64,000 bases of DNA from Aurantiacibacter rhizosphaerae (GTDB lineage Bacteria > Pseudomonadota > Alphaproteobacteria > Sphingomonadales > Sphingomonadaceae): the NCBI RefSeq assembly GCF_009807005.1, contig NZ_WUBR01000003.1, forward strand, positions 62,001 to 126,000, written 5' to 3'. The notes beneath the pieces are model-generated. The model worked only from the letters and a program-made list of their open reading frames with translations. It did no database searches and had not been told where the DNA came from. Both the position numbers and the translations under genes were made by a program. How positions within the stretch are numbered: the first letter of the stretch is position 1; every line of letters starts with the position of its first letter. Shown here piece after piece: positions 1 to 8,669 of this stretch.

Positions 1-38
1 GCGTGGAAGCCTATCCGGGGCTCGCCAACCAGGCGTAA
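1..38 (+). CDS. C-terminal end of an unidentified protein (partial)
   Basis: A reading frame enters the window in frame 3 and ends at a TAA (36-38). The visible residues are VEAYPGLANQA. A strong rho-independent terminator follows about 90 bp later, which fits the end of a transcription unit. Eleven residues are too few to name a family. Ammonium transporters often sit beside P-II genes, but nothing here shows that this is one. Confidence 0.5.
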   Translation, partial: VEAYPGLANQA

Positions 39-128
39 CCCCACACCGAATTGGCGGGGGCGGGACCTTCCTCCTCTCCCCCCGACCCCGCCAACAATCG
101 TTCCTCCTGCGAACGTACAACTTGACAA

Positions 129-162
129 GGGCCGGAGCCGTAAAGCTCCGGCCCCTTTTTTT
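129..162 (+). terminator. Rho-independent terminator
   Basis: A perfect 10-bp stem (129-138 with 145-154, arm GGGCCGGAGC) closes a 6-nt loop and is followed by seven T residues (156-162). It lies between the partial first gene and the P-II gene and should end the upstream transcript. Confidence 0.9.
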
Positions 163-190
163 GCCTGTTTGCAGGGTCCGATCTTTTTAG

Positions 191-613
<423 letters not shown>

Positions 614-834
614 ATTGACGCTGCCAAAGAATTGTCACTGAAGAACGCGCGGCTGCTTAAGCCAGGATTGTGACATTCCGGCAACAGCAACCAGGCGCTG
701 GCCCGCATTGACCGGGCGAAGCACTTGAATTACATGGCCGATCTGTGCCGCGCAATATCAGGAAAAGCGAAAACAGAATTACTATCCTGATGTGTCTGGC
801 GCTAGGGAACAATACAGTCAAAGGTCACTTTAGA

Positions 835-863
835 TTGTCACGTTCGGTCCGCGCTCTTATGGG
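835..863 (+). promoter_or_regulatory. Possible promoter of the ompA-like gene
   Basis: TTGTCA (835-840) and TATGGG (858-863) are 17 bp apart, about 28 bp before the ATG of the OmpA gene. The -35 is good and the -10 is moderate. The rest of the 614-890 interval shows no open frame or hairpin worth naming. Confidence 0.4.
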
Positions 864-890
864 CTGAACAGAACTACTTGGGGAAACAAT

Positions 891-2003
891 ATGATACGTA
901 AGAGTGCTCTGGCCATCGGCGTTGCCGCAACGGCGCTTGCCGTTCCGGCAATGGCGCGTGATGGCGATGTGTACATCGGCCTTGATGCCGGTGCCATTGA
1001 GGTTGGTGAAACCGATCTCGATATTCCTGGCGTCTCCAGCGCCACCATCGATTACGACGCCGGCTTCGATGTCGATGCCGTCCTCGGTTACGACTGGGGC
1101 CCGATCCGTACGGAAATCGAAGGCTCCTACAAGGAAGTCGGCAGCGAAGATCTCAGCAGTGCTGCAGTTGGCGCGCCGATCCCTCCGCAGACGATTCCTT
1201 TCGCCGGTGTTGAGCAGCGCCTCACCTCCGTGATGGCCAATGCACTGCTCGATCTGGGCGGTGAAGAAGGCAAGGTCGGCTTCGCACTTGGTGGTGGTTT
1301 CGGCCGCACCTGGACCGGCATCGACACGGACAACACCGTGCTTGGCGGCAACCTGCTCGACGATGAAGACAATGCCTGGGCATACCAGGGTCTGGCGCAG
1401 GTTCGCCTGCCGGTTTCGGACAATATCGAGCTGGGCCTGAAGTATCGCTACTTCCGCACTGCCGAGCTGCGCGTCACCGATTCGCTGGGTCGTGACATCG
1501 ATTACAATGTCGATTCGCACTCTGGCCTGGTGAGCTTCATCTACAACTTCGGTGCAGCAGAAGTGGCTCCGCCGCCTCCGCCGCCGCCGCCTCCGCCTCC
1601 GCCGCCTCCGCCGCCGCCTCCTCCCCCGCCGCCGCCGCCTCCGGCCGCAGTGTGTGAGCAGGGCCCGTACATCGTGTTCTTCGATTGGGATCAGTCGGAC
1701 ATCACGCCGGAAGCAGCCACGGTTCTGAACTCTGCAATCACCGCCTATGGCGATTGCGGCACGGCAGCAATCATGCTGGCCGGTCACACTGACCGTTCGG
1801 GCAGCGTCCAGTACAACATCGGTCTCGCCGAACGTCGTAACGACTCGGTCGAGAACTACCTGACCGGTCGCGGCATTCCGTCGACCCGCATCACGACCGA
1901 AGCCTTTGGCGAAAGCATGCCTCGCGTGCCGACCGCTGACGGTGTTCGTGAACTGCAGAACCGGCGCGTGGAAATCACCTACGGTCCGGGTTCGGGGATG
2001 TAA
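891..2003 (+). CDS. OmpA-family outer membrane protein with polyproline linker
   Basis: The 370-residue protein has three parts. A signal peptide of about 22 residues ends PAMA. Residues about 23-225 form an OmpA-type eight-stranded barrel rich in alternating aromatic and glycine residues. Residues 227-251 are 25 consecutive prolines, followed by an OmpA C-terminal peptidoglycan-binding domain (about 256-370) with FDWDQSDIT, AGHTDRSG and NRRVEITY. It should sit in the outer membrane and tether it to peptidoglycan. The proline run replaces the short Ala/Pro hinge of E. coli OmpA. The gene is monocistronic, with its own terminator. Confidence 0.93.
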   Translation: MIRKSALAIGVAATALAVPAMARDGDVYIGLDAGAIEVGETDLDIPGVSSATIDYDAGFDVDAVLGYDWGPIRTEIEGSYKEVGSEDLSSAAVGAPIPPQTIPFAGVEQRLTSVMANALLDLGGEEGKVGFALGGGFGRTWTGIDTDNTVLGGNLLDDEDNAWAYQGLAQVRLPVSDNIELGLKYRYFRTAELRVTDSLGRDIDYNVDSHSGLVSFIYNFGAAEVAPPPPPPPPPPPPPPPPPPPPPPPPPAAVCEQGPYIVFFDWDQSDITPEAATVLNSAITAYGDCGTAAIMLAGHTDRSGSVQYNIGLAERRNDSVENYLTGRGIPSTRITTEAFGESMPRVPTADGVRELQNRRVEITYGPGSGM

Positions 2004-2029
2004 GCGATTACGCTTCTACGAATGTGAAA

Positions 2030-2065
2030 GGGGCCGGGGGAGCAATCCTCCGGCCCCTTTTTTTT
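2030..2065 (+). terminator. Rho-independent terminator of the ompA-like gene
   Basis: An 11-bp stem with one G-U pair (2030-2040 with 2047-2057), loop AGCAAT and eight T residues (2058-2065), starting 26 bp after the stop codon. Confidence 0.9.
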
Positions 2066-2086
2066 AACATTGCTCATGTCTCCCTA

Positions 2087-2980
2087 TTATCGGTGGCGTT
2101 TCCCGCGCGATGCCTCCCAGCGGGCCCGGATCATCTCCGATGTCTCGCGGCTATCATCGTGGCTCCAGCCCGGCGCACGCCAGATGTAGGATAATTTGTG
2201 TCGCCACGGCGCCCGCCACACGTCGCGCACTATGCCCAGCCATTCGTGAAAGACGACATGCAGCAGGTTGAAGCTGCCCAACTGGCTGACGATGCCGTAG
2301 CGAATCCGGTCCTCGTCATCCTCCGGCGCGAATGTGCCGAAAAGCTTGTCCCAGATGATGAAGGTGCCGGCGAAATTCCGGTCCAGATAGCGCGCGTTTA
2401 CCGCGTGATGCACGCGGTGGTGCGAAGGCGTGTTCATCACCGCCTCAAACCAGCGGGGCATGCGTTTCACCGTCTCTGTATGGATCCAGAACTGGTAGAC
2501 CAGATTCAAACCCGCGCATGCCAATATCATGCCCGGCTCAAACCCGGCAAGGGCCAGCGGCAGGCGAAAGATGAAGGACAGCGCGATAAATCCCGTCCAG
2601 CTTTGGCGCAGCGCGGTGGAGAGGTTGTAGTTCTGGCTGGAGTGGTGATTGACATGGCTTGCCCAGAACCACCGCACACGGTGGGCGCTTCGGTGAAAGG
2701 CGTAATAGGCCAGGTCGTCCAGCACGAAGCACAGGGGCCAAGCCCACCATGCCCATCCGATTGATAGGGGCAGCAAGCCATGCGCCCACACCAGCATCGC
2801 CGCCGTCAGCCCCCCGGTTGCCGCGGCCGCAATCGTACTGCCAAGACCGATTGCGAGGGAGGTGCCGGTATCGCGCCACTCATACGCATGGCCAGCACCC
2901 GTTTTGCGGGACCACATAAGTTCAGCCACGATGAGGGCGACGAACACGGGGATTGCATAAGCGACAGGATCGAACGGCAT
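2087..2980 (-). CDS. Fatty acid hydroxylase / sterol desaturase family membrane protein
   Basis: This 297-residue integral membrane protein belongs to the di-iron hydroxylase superfamily (PF04116). The histidine clusters are visible: HRSAH, then HVNHH, and a distal set SHHRVHH. They ligate a non-haem di-iron centre that hydroxylates or desaturates lipids. Hydrophobic segments near the N-terminus and between the clusters fit the usual topology. In sphingomonads relatives include carotenoid, sphingolipid and sterol-like modifiers; the substrate cannot be read from sequence. The next two genes lie upstream on the same strand, about 90 bp away. Confidence 0.85.
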   Translation of the reverse strand: MPFDPVAYAIPVFVALIVAELMWSRKTGAGHAYEWRDTGTSLAIGLGSTIAAAATGGLTAAMLVWAHGLLPLSIGWAWWAWPLCFVLDDLAYYAFHRSAHRVRWFWASHVNHHSSQNYNLSTALRQSWTGFIALSFIFRLPLALAGFEPGMILACAGLNLVYQFWIHTETVKRMPRWFEAVMNTPSHHRVHHAVNARYLDRNFAGTFIIWDKLFGTFAPEDDEDRIRYGIVSQLGSFNLLHVVFHEWLGIVRDVWRAPWRHKLSYIWRAPGWSHDDSRETSEMIRARWEASRGKRHR

Positions 2981-3073
2981 CCAGGCTTATTAGCATCGCT
3001 GTCAGTAGCGGCCCAGCCCTGACTGCGGCCCGGCATCCAGCCCTGTAATCAAGCCCTGTAGTCAAGCTCCGTA

Positions 3074-3463
3074 TCAGTTGCCGGGCGTTTGCCAGCGTTC
3101 GGCGCTTTCTCCCAGATCGAGCTGCAGGGATTCAATACCCGCGATTTGCAGCACGCCGTCCCTTGCGGTGATGGCGGAGCCTTCATTCAGCAGGCGAACG
3201 ACGAAGTGCGTGCCATGGGGCACCAGCACGGCGATTCGCCCCTGCGCATCACGCGCGATCGCCGATGCACCTTGCCGATCAAGCGCCAGGCTGGCTGGTT
3301 CAAACCCGCCTGGTGCAAGCTGGAACTGCGCGGTGGCTTCAGCCTCCGAATCCAGCTTTGCCGCGGTTCGAAAGCCTAGAAACCAGGTCAGCAGCACGAT
3401 CAGGACGACGGCGAGCAGTGACCCGAGAAACTGTACCCAGACCCCATCCACGCCGCCATCCAC
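3074..3463 (-). CDS. Hypothetical single-pass membrane protein
   Basis: No family recognised. A GTG start at 3463, just 4 bp after the stop of the upstream phosphatase gene, gives 129 residues; a second GTG at 3451 is possible. The open frame extends much further upstream, but that part only shadows the phosphatase gene. A strong membrane helix lies at about residues 10-30 (GSLLAVVLIVLLTWFLGF), followed by a roughly 95-residue soluble domain with alternating hydrophobic strands (RIAVLVPHGTHFVVRLL). This suggests a membrane-anchored periplasmic or cytoplasmic beta domain. The close spacing suggests translational coupling. Confidence 0.6.
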   Translation of the reverse strand: MDGGVDGVWVQFLGSLLAVVLIVLLTWFLGFRTAAKLDSEAEATAQFQLAPGGFEPASLALDRQGASAIARDAQGRIAVLVPHGTHFVVRLLNEGSAITARDGVLQIAGIESLQLDLGESAERWQTPGN

Positions 3464-3467
3464 CGCG

Positions 3468-3908
3468 TCAGTCGCGGGCCTTGTTGGCCAGCATTTCCAG
3501 CGTGGGTGTGATGGAACTGATGTCGTAGCGTGCACCCTGCGCGGCCTGCACCAGTTTCGCCGGGTCTTCCCCGCGGCTCGCCTGCGCCAGCGCCCACAAA
3601 TAGGTGGAGCGTGTGCCGGAGCGGCAATAGGCCAGCACCCTGCCATCCGCCACTTCCAGCGCATCGGCCATAGCTTTCACCTGCGCCTCTCCAAAACCTG
3701 CGTGGCCTACGGGAATGGCCGTATAGGCCATGCCATTGGCGGCGGCGGCGGCGCTGATGGCATCGCCCTCAGGCTGGCCTTCTTCCTCGTCATCGGGCCG
3801 ATTGTTGATCAGCAGCGTAACGCCCTGCTGCGCCGCATCGGCAACGTCCTGGACGGTGATCTGCGGGCTGGCCCACATTGATTCTGTCAGCTTGCGGAAA
3901 TCACTCAT
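3468..3908 (-). CDS. TIGR01244 / DUF442 family protein (phosphatase-like sulfur transferase)
   Basis: This 146-residue protein carries the cysteine-phosphatase loop YCRSGTRS in a C-X5-R arrangement near residues 99-106. DUF442/TIGR01244 proteins share the fold of dual-specificity phosphatases and often occur alone or fused to a BLH beta-lactamase domain in sulfide or biofilm loci. I chose the ATG giving MSDFRKLTESM because a GAGGGCAGG-type ribosome site precedes it; the longer frame adds 30 poorly conserved residues. The following hypothetical membrane gene starts 4 bp after its stop. The substrate is unknown. Confidence 0.8.
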   Translation of the reverse strand: MSDFRKLTESMWASPQITVQDVADAAQQGVTLLINNRPDDEEEGQPEGDAISAAAAANGMAYTAIPVGHAGFGEAQVKAMADALEVADGRVLAYCRSGTRSTYLWALAQASRGEDPAKLVQAAQGARYDISSITPTLEMLANKARD

Positions 3909-4085
3909 CCTGCCCTCGTCCTTTTGGTGAAACGCCGTTGCGCGCGGCCGATTTGCCGCGTTCAATGGCCCAAGACGGGCGGCTTCGCAAATGGTCATGG
4001 CGCTGTAATCTTAAATCATTCGCGTCCAACGCGATTATACGTTATAAACCTTGCCCGAAGTGTCGGGGAAAGTCCGTCATTTCCG

Positions 4086-4115
4086 GCCGCCGAGAATTTC
4101 GCTCGCGTCGGCGGC
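4086..4115 (+). promoter_or_regulatory. Hairpin in the leader of the cold-shock gene
   Basis: A perfect 8-bp inverted repeat, GCCGCCGA (4086-4093) and TCGGCGGC (4108-4115), lies 38 bp before the ATG of the cold-shock protein. Cold-shock mRNAs often have structured leaders that respond to temperature. Whether this hairpin does so is inference. An A/T-rich stretch with TTATAC and TATAAA (around 4030-4050) could hold the promoter. Confidence 0.4.
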
Positions 4116-4152
4116 TGGTGTTTCAGGGCGGGAATGAAGGTTTTGCGAATTC

Positions 4153-4917
4153 ATGGGTTATGATCGAGGACGTCGCGGTCGGGGACGCGACAAGAGGGAC
4201 AACATTGGCGAAGAAGGGTTCGATCCCTTCATGGACGGATCTCCGCCCATGGATAGCGGCGGCTGGCGTGACGGCGGCAATGATCGCGGCGGCTTCGGCG
4301 GCGGCGGCGGTGGCCGTTTCAACGACGATCGTGGCGGCGGCTTCGGCGGCGGTGATCGCGGCGGCGGCGGTGGCGGCTTTGGCGGCGGCGCAGGTCGCGG
4401 CGGACCGCGCGGTGGCGGCGGCGGCGGAATGCCGGCGCAGGTCGTTGGCGCAGGCCAGGGCAAGGTAAAATTCTTCAACGCACAGAAGGGCTTCGGCTTC
4501 ATCCAGCGCGATGAGGGCGGCGAAGATGTTTTCGTGCACATCAGCCAGGTCGAACGCGCCGGGCTTGAAGGTCTTGCCGAAGGGCAGGAGCTTCAGTTCA
4601 ACCTCGTTGATCGCGGTGGCAAGGTGTCCGCTGCCGATCTGCAGGTTGTGGGCGATGTGATCGAGGCACCGGCCAAGGCACCCCAGCGTGAGCTTACGGG
4701 CGAAAAGGCCGTGGGCACGGTGAAGTTCTTCAACGCCATGAAGGGCTTTGGCTTCATCACCCGCGATGATGGCAAGGAAGATGCCTTCGTGCATATCAGC
4801 GCTGTCGAACGGTCGGGCCTGCAAGGCGTTGCCGAAGGTGACCGATTCGAATTTGACCTCGAAGTTGATCGACGAGGCAAGTATTCGGCAGTCAACTTGG
4901 TGCCGGTGCAGGGCTAA
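4153..4917 (+). CDS. Glycine-rich protein with two cold-shock domains
   Basis: The 254-residue protein starts with about 95 residues of Gly/Arg/Asp low complexity containing RGG-like steps. Two cold-shock domains follow. The first (about 99-165) contains GKVKFFNAQKGFGFI and DVFVHIS; the second (about 185-253) contains GTVKFFNAMKGFGFI and DAFVHIS, so both RNP1 and RNP2 motifs are intact. Such domains bind single-stranded RNA and act as RNA chaperones. Twin-domain versions are common in alphaproteobacteria; the long glycine-rich head is not part of that core. The base composition of the head is GGC-rich, so the reverse strand shows long false frames. Confidence 0.9.
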   Translation: MGYDRGRRGRGRDKRDNIGEEGFDPFMDGSPPMDSGGWRDGGNDRGGFGGGGGGRFNDDRGGGFGGGDRGGGGGGFGGGAGRGGPRGGGGGGMPAQVVGAGQGKVKFFNAQKGFGFIQRDEGGEDVFVHISQVERAGLEGLAEGQELQFNLVDRGGKVSAADLQVVGDVIEAPAKAPQRELTGEKAVGTVKFFNAMKGFGFITRDDGKEDAFVHISAVERSGLQGVAEGDRFEFDLEVDRRGKYSAVNLVPVQG

Positions 4918-4944
4918 GGCCCCCACCTGCAACCACCCAAGGTA

Positions 4945-4976
4945 GTGGCGGCCGAGTATGTTTGACCGGCCGCCAC
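4945..4976 (+). repeat. Inverted repeat after the cold-shock gene
   Basis: A perfect 10-bp inverted repeat (GTGGCGGCCG at 4945-4954, complement at 4967-4976) with a 12-nt loop lies 28 bp after the cold-shock stop codon. No T-tract follows directly, so it may protect the mRNA 3' end rather than terminate. Confidence 0.6.
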
Positions 4977-5001
4977 CACCCTCCTAGATGAGAACGTAAT
5001 G

Positions 5002-5026
5002 GCGGTCCGGAGAGGCCGCTTTTTTT
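5002..5026 (+). terminator. Probable rho-independent terminator
   Basis: A 6-bp stem with one G-U pair (5002-5007 with 5014-5019), a 6-nt loop and seven T residues (5020-5026). It lies between the cold-shock gene and argD and probably ends the former transcript together with the inverted repeat just upstream. Confidence 0.65.
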
Positions 5027-5058
5027 GATTTCACGATTTCATCAAGGACGTTTTCAAC

Positions 5059-6249
5059 ATGTCGATCACCCCGCTTATGCCCGTCTACCCACGGTGCGAC
5101 GTGCGGCCCGTAGAGGGCGACAATTGCCACCTCATCACCGAGGACGGCACTCGTTATCTGGACTTTGCCGCAGGCATCGCGGTCAACCTGCTTGGCCATT
5201 CGCATCCAGGCCTGATCGGCGCGATCCAGGATCAGGCGGCCAGGTTGATGCATGTCTCCAACCTTTATGGCAGCCCCCAGGGCGAGGCACTGGCGCAGCG
5301 GCTGGTGGACAAGACTTTCGCTGACACGGTGTTCTTCACGAACTCTGGCGCCGAAGCGGTGGAAACCGCAATCAAGGTGGCGCGCGCCTATCACCAGCAC
5401 GTGGGTAATGATGAAAAGTTCGAACTGATCACTTTCAAGAACGCCTTCCACGGGCGGACGATGGCGACGATCAGCGCATCGAATCAGGAGAAGATGCACA
5501 AGGGTTTCAATCCCTTGCTGCCGGGCTTCAAATATGTCGATTTCGATGACCTGGAAGGGGTCAAGGCCGCCATCGGGCCAAACACCGCCGGCTTTCTGGT
5601 GGAGCCAGTGCAGGGCGAGGGCGGCATCCGCGTCGCCTCGAAGGAATTCATGCAGGGCCTGCGCAAACTGGCGGACGAGCATGATCTGATGCTGGTGCTG
5701 GACGAAGTGCAGTGCGGCGTCGCGCGCACCGGCACGCTCTACGCCTATGAACAGTTCGGCATCATTCCGGATGTGATGGCCACTGCCAAGGGTATCGGCG
5801 GCGGCTTCCCGATGGGTGCCTGTCTCGCCACCGAAAAGGCCGCGCGCGGCATGGTGTTCGGCACACACGGCTCCACCTATGGCGGCAATCCGCTGGCGAT
5901 GGCAGCCGGCATGGCGGTGATGGACGCCGTGGCCAATGACGAATTTCTGGCCGAAGTGCGCGCCAAGGGTGAGCGGCTGCGGTCACGGCTTGAACAGTTC
6001 ATCGGCAATTACCCCGACCTGTTTGAAAGCGTGCGCGGTATGGGCTTTATGCTGGGGATCAAGATGAAAGCCGAGCCAAGGCCCTTCATGCAGCATCTTC
6101 GCGATCACCACCAGCTGCTCACCGTCGCAGCGGGCGATTCCACGCTGCGGCTTTTGCCGCCGCTGGTGATCGAGGATGCAGAGATGGACGAATTTATCGA
6201 GAAGCTCTCCGCAGGAGCTGCAGATTACGAGGTCCCAGCCGAGTCATGA
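5059..6249 (+). CDS. argD: Acetylornithine aminotransferase
   Basis: A 396-residue class III PLP aminotransferase that converts N-acetylglutamate semialdehyde to N-acetylornithine in arginine synthesis; ArgD enzymes often also serve lysine synthesis. Visible features are NSGAEA (95-100), the PLP-contacting LDEVQCG (214-220) and the Schiff-base lysine Lys244 in [11 protein letters not shown]. The length is normal. Its stop overlaps the argF start by 4 bp (ATGA), so the two are translationally coupled, and the argF neighbour supports the arginine role over other class III transaminases. Confidence 0.95.
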   Translation: MSITPLMPVYPRCDVRPVEGDNCHLITEDGTRYLDFAAGIAVNLLGHSHPGLIGAIQDQAARLMHVSNLYGSPQGEALAQRLVDKTFADTVFFTNSGAEAVETAIKVARAYHQHVGNDEKFELITFKNAFHGRTMATISASNQEKMHKGFNPLLPGFKYVDFDDLEGVKAAIGPNTAGFLVEPVQGEGGIRVASKEFMQGLRKLADEHDLMLVLDEVQCGVARTGTLYAYEQFGIIPDVMATAKGIGGGFPMGACLATEKAARGMVFGTHGSTYGGNPLAMAAGMAVMDAVANDEFLAEVRAKGERLRSRLEQFIGNYPDLFESVRGMGFMLGIKMKAEPRPFMQHLRDHHQLLTVAAGDSTLRLLPPLVIEDAEMDEFIEKLSAGAADYEVPAES

Positions 6250-7208
6250 CCACAAAACCTCCCTTGGAAGTATCTCCCGTGATCCGCAATTTCATCGATC
6301 TGTCCGACGCTGGCGGCAATGCGATGGCGGCCATGATCAACGGCGCGCAGGATCGCAAGAATGCGCGCCGTGGTTGGCCGAAGGCCATGCCAGACACAGA
6401 TCAGCCGCTGGCTGGCCACGTTCTGGGGATGGTGTTCGAGAAAAGCTCTACCCGCACACGGGTGAGTTTTGATATCGCCATGCGCCAATTGGGCGGCAGC
6501 GCTCTGATCCTGGATGCCAGCACATCACAACTGGGGCGGGGCGAATCGATTGCCGATACTGCCCGCGTGCTCAGTCGCATGGTCGATGCGATCATGGTGC
6601 GGACCGATGATCATGCCAAGATAGAGGAAATGGCGCATTACGCGCATGTGCCGGTCATCAACGGGCTGACGGACCGATCGCACCCCTGTCAGATCATGGC
6701 GGATCTGCTGACCATGATTGAACATCGCAAGGCGCTGCCAGGGCTGGAAGTCGCTTGGTTCGGGGATGGAAATAACGTGCTGCACTCAATTCTTGAGGCA
6801 GCAGCGCTGATGAAGTTCAACGTGCGCGTGGCAACGCCTGCGGGGTATGAGCCGGATGGCGAGTTCGTGCAGATGGCCCGCAAGGCAGGTTCCACCATCA
6901 CGCTCACCAATGATGCCGTGGCTGCCGCATCGGGGGCCGATGTGCTGATAACCGACACGTGGATATCAATGGGTCAGGACCACGCCGACGAGAAGTTGAC
7001 CGCAATGGAGCCATTCCGCGTGGATGCCGCGCTGATGGGGAACGCCAAGTCCGACGCGATCTTCCTGCACTGCCTGCCCGCCCATGTGGGGGACGAAGTG
7101 AGTGCCGAAGTTTTCGAAGGACGCCAATCGGTCGTTTTCGATGAAGCGGAAAACCGCATTCACGCGCAGAAATCCGTCTTGCTGTGGTGTTTCGGGAAGC
7201 TCGGCTAG
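6246..7208 (+). CDS. argF: Ornithine carbamoyltransferase
   Basis: The 320-residue enzyme joins carbamoyl phosphate and ornithine to make citrulline. The carbamoyl-phosphate loop KSSTRTR (66-72), the HPCQ motif (146-149) and the ornithine-binding HCLPA (275-279) are all intact, so it is a true anabolic-type OTCase. The start ATG overlaps the argD stop. The spacing to hslO is short (about 30 bp), so argD-argF-hslO could be one transcript. Confidence 0.96.
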   Translation: MTTKPPLEVSPVIRNFIDLSDAGGNAMAAMINGAQDRKNARRGWPKAMPDTDQPLAGHVLGMVFEKSSTRTRVSFDIAMRQLGGSALILDASTSQLGRGESIADTARVLSRMVDAIMVRTDDHAKIEEMAHYAHVPVINGLTDRSHPCQIMADLLTMIEHRKALPGLEVAWFGDGNNVLHSILEAAALMKFNVRVATPAGYEPDGEFVQMARKAGSTITLTNDAVAAASGADVLITDTWISMGQDHADEKLTAMEPFRVDAALMGNAKSDAIFLHCLPAHVGDEVSAEVFEGRQSVVFDEAENRIHAQKSVLLWCFGKLG

Positions 7209-7237
7209 GCGCTTCACAATACGGGACGGCGCACCAT

Positions 7238-8143
7238 ATGATGCGTATGAACGAAACCCGATCCGATACATTCTCCGACGAACTGCTCGGCTTTTCCATT
7301 CCGTCGCGCGATTCGCGCGGGCGCGCCGTAAGGCTTGGCCCCGTGGTGGAAGAGATTCTTGCCGCGCATGATTATCCCCCCGCGCTGAAACATGCCTTGG
7401 CAGAGGCGCTGGTTCTGGCCACGCTGATGGGCGGGCTGATGAAGGACGAAGGCGACCAGTTGACCATGCAGGCGCAGGGCGAGGGCGGCATCGTCAGCCT
7501 GCTGGTGTGCGATTACCGCGATGGCGCGATCCGCGGCTATATCGAGCATGACGAGGAGCAGATGGCGGCTGAGGGGGCTAACCCTTCGCTCGATGCGCTG
7601 TTCGGAAAGGCTCACCTCGCGATCACCTTCGACATCGCCAAGACGGGGAAGCGTTACCAAGGCATCGTACCGATGGAAGGCGATTCGCTATCGGCAGCGG
7701 TAGAAAGCTATTTTATGCAGAGTGAGCAGATCCCCACCCTGATCCGCACCGCCATCAGCTCCAGCAAGGGGCAAACCGTGGCGGCGGGCCTGCTGGTGCA
7801 GCACCTGCCCGAAGGAGAGGAAGGCCGTGAGCGCCTGCACGTAGAGCTTGATCATCCGGAGTGGGAGCATGTCTCCATCCTGGCTGACAGTCTGCGGCAT
7901 GAGGAGCTTGTCGAGCCGGGTCTGTCATTGGAAGATATCGTCTGGAGACTTTATCACGAGGAGGACAAGATCCTTGTCTCCCCGGGGGCGCAGCTTTCGA
8001 AGGGCTGCCGTTGCACCATCGAACATTTCGAAGAGGTTCTGGCGCGTTTTCCCAAGGAGGAACGCCGGGACATGGCCGATGATGAAGGGATCATTTTGGT
8101 CGACTGCGCATTCTGCTCGAAGGTTTTTCCAATCCAGGATTAA
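7238..8143 (+). CDS. hslO: Hsp33 redox-regulated chaperone
   Basis: The 301-residue protein is a redox-switched holdase. It carries the C-terminal zinc-binding cysteines as CXC (Cys257, Cys259, in GCRC) and CXXC (Cys290, Cys293, in DCAFC); their oxidation activates the chaperone in Hsp33 of E. coli. Three ATG codons (7238, 7241, 7247) are possible starts; the first has a GGGACGG ribosome site about 8 bp upstream. A longer frame back to 7184 only overlaps the end of argF. argF followed by hslO is, as I recall, a common order in sphingomonads. Confidence 0.93.
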   Translation: MMRMNETRSDTFSDELLGFSIPSRDSRGRAVRLGPVVEEILAAHDYPPALKHALAEALVLATLMGGLMKDEGDQLTMQAQGEGGIVSLLVCDYRDGAIRGYIEHDEEQMAAEGANPSLDALFGKAHLAITFDIAKTGKRYQGIVPMEGDSLSAAVESYFMQSEQIPTLIRTAISSSKGQTVAAGLLVQHLPEGEEGRERLHVELDHPEWEHVSILADSLRHEELVEPGLSLEDIVWRLYHEEDKILVSPGAQLSKGCRCTIEHFEEVLARFPKEERRDMADDEGIILVDCAFCSKVFPIQD

Positions 8144-8167
8144 CCATTCGTCGTACCTATAGTGCAA

Positions 8168-8196
8168 TTGGTCGTTCATGTTGGCCGTGCTATAAG
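8168..8196 (+). promoter_or_regulatory. Probable sigma-70-type promoter
   Basis: TTGGTC (8168-8173) and TATAAG (8191-8196) are exactly 17 bp apart, 24 bp before the GTG of the secreted-protein gene, with AGGAG between. It should drive that gene and perhaps queC. Confidence 0.55.
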
Positions 8197-8220
8197 CGAG
8201 CAAATAGGAGTCTAACCGTC

Positions 8221-8625
8221 GTGGCAGGTATCAAGGGAAAATTGGGTGTGTGGAGTGCGGCTGCGGCAGCTGTTTTTGCATTCTCACCAGTGTCCGCCCA
8301 AGCGCCAGAACTTGCGATGCTCGATAATTTGCAGCGCGGCGCATGGGAATTGCGCGTGCGCCCCGGAAACGCCACGCAGCGAATTTGCGTCCGCACCGGC
8401 CGCGAACTGATCCAGCTGCGCCATCGCCAGCCGTCCTGTGGCCGTTTCGTGGTGCAGGATGAATCGAATGAGGTGACAGTCCAATACACATGCCGTGGCA
8501 ATGGGTATGGCCGCACCACTATTCGCCGTGAGAGCCGCGATGTCGTGCAAATCCGCAGCCAGGGTATTCATGGGGGCTCGCCATTTTCGATCGAAGGCGA
8601 AGCGCGCCGCGTCGGCTCCTGCTGA
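8221..8625 (+). CDS. Secreted DUF3617-like small protein
   Basis: A 134-residue protein starting at GTG, 9 bp after AGGAG. It has a signal peptide (about 26 residues, ending VSAQA) and three further cysteines in a small extracytoplasmic domain (QRICV, PSCGRF, YTCRG) plus a terminal cysteine. The opening GAWELRVR and the R-x-C-V step resemble DUF3617 proteins, which are common in sphingomonads and have no known function. Family assignment is by pattern memory only. It stands alone between hslO and queC. Confidence 0.65.
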   Translation: MAGIKGKLGVWSAAAAAVFAFSPVSAQAPELAMLDNLQRGAWELRVRPGNATQRICVRTGRELIQLRHRQPSCGRFVVQDESNEVTVQYTCRGNGYGRTTIRRESRDVVQIRSQGIHGGSPFSIEGEARRVGSC

Positions 8626-8669
8626 TCGCGCCTCTTGCCCAATCGGGCATGACTGCCTAGCCAAATCTG

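Noticed and set aside
825-1787. Long minus-strand frame opposite the OmpA gene with a run of arginines
   Set aside because: The arginine run is only the complement of the proline codons. OmpA on the plus strand has signal peptide, promoter and terminator.
3464-3664. N-terminal extension of the hypothetical membrane gene
   Set aside because: This part is the phosphatase gene read in another frame; the two genes only abut.
4210-4240. GGTTCGATCC-like tRNA T-arm
   Set aside because: It lies within the cold-shock coding sequence and has no matching acceptor or anticodon stems.
4123-4932. Long minus-strand frame opposite the cold-shock gene
   Set aside because: It results from GGC-rich coding sequence; the plus strand encodes two intact cold-shock domains.
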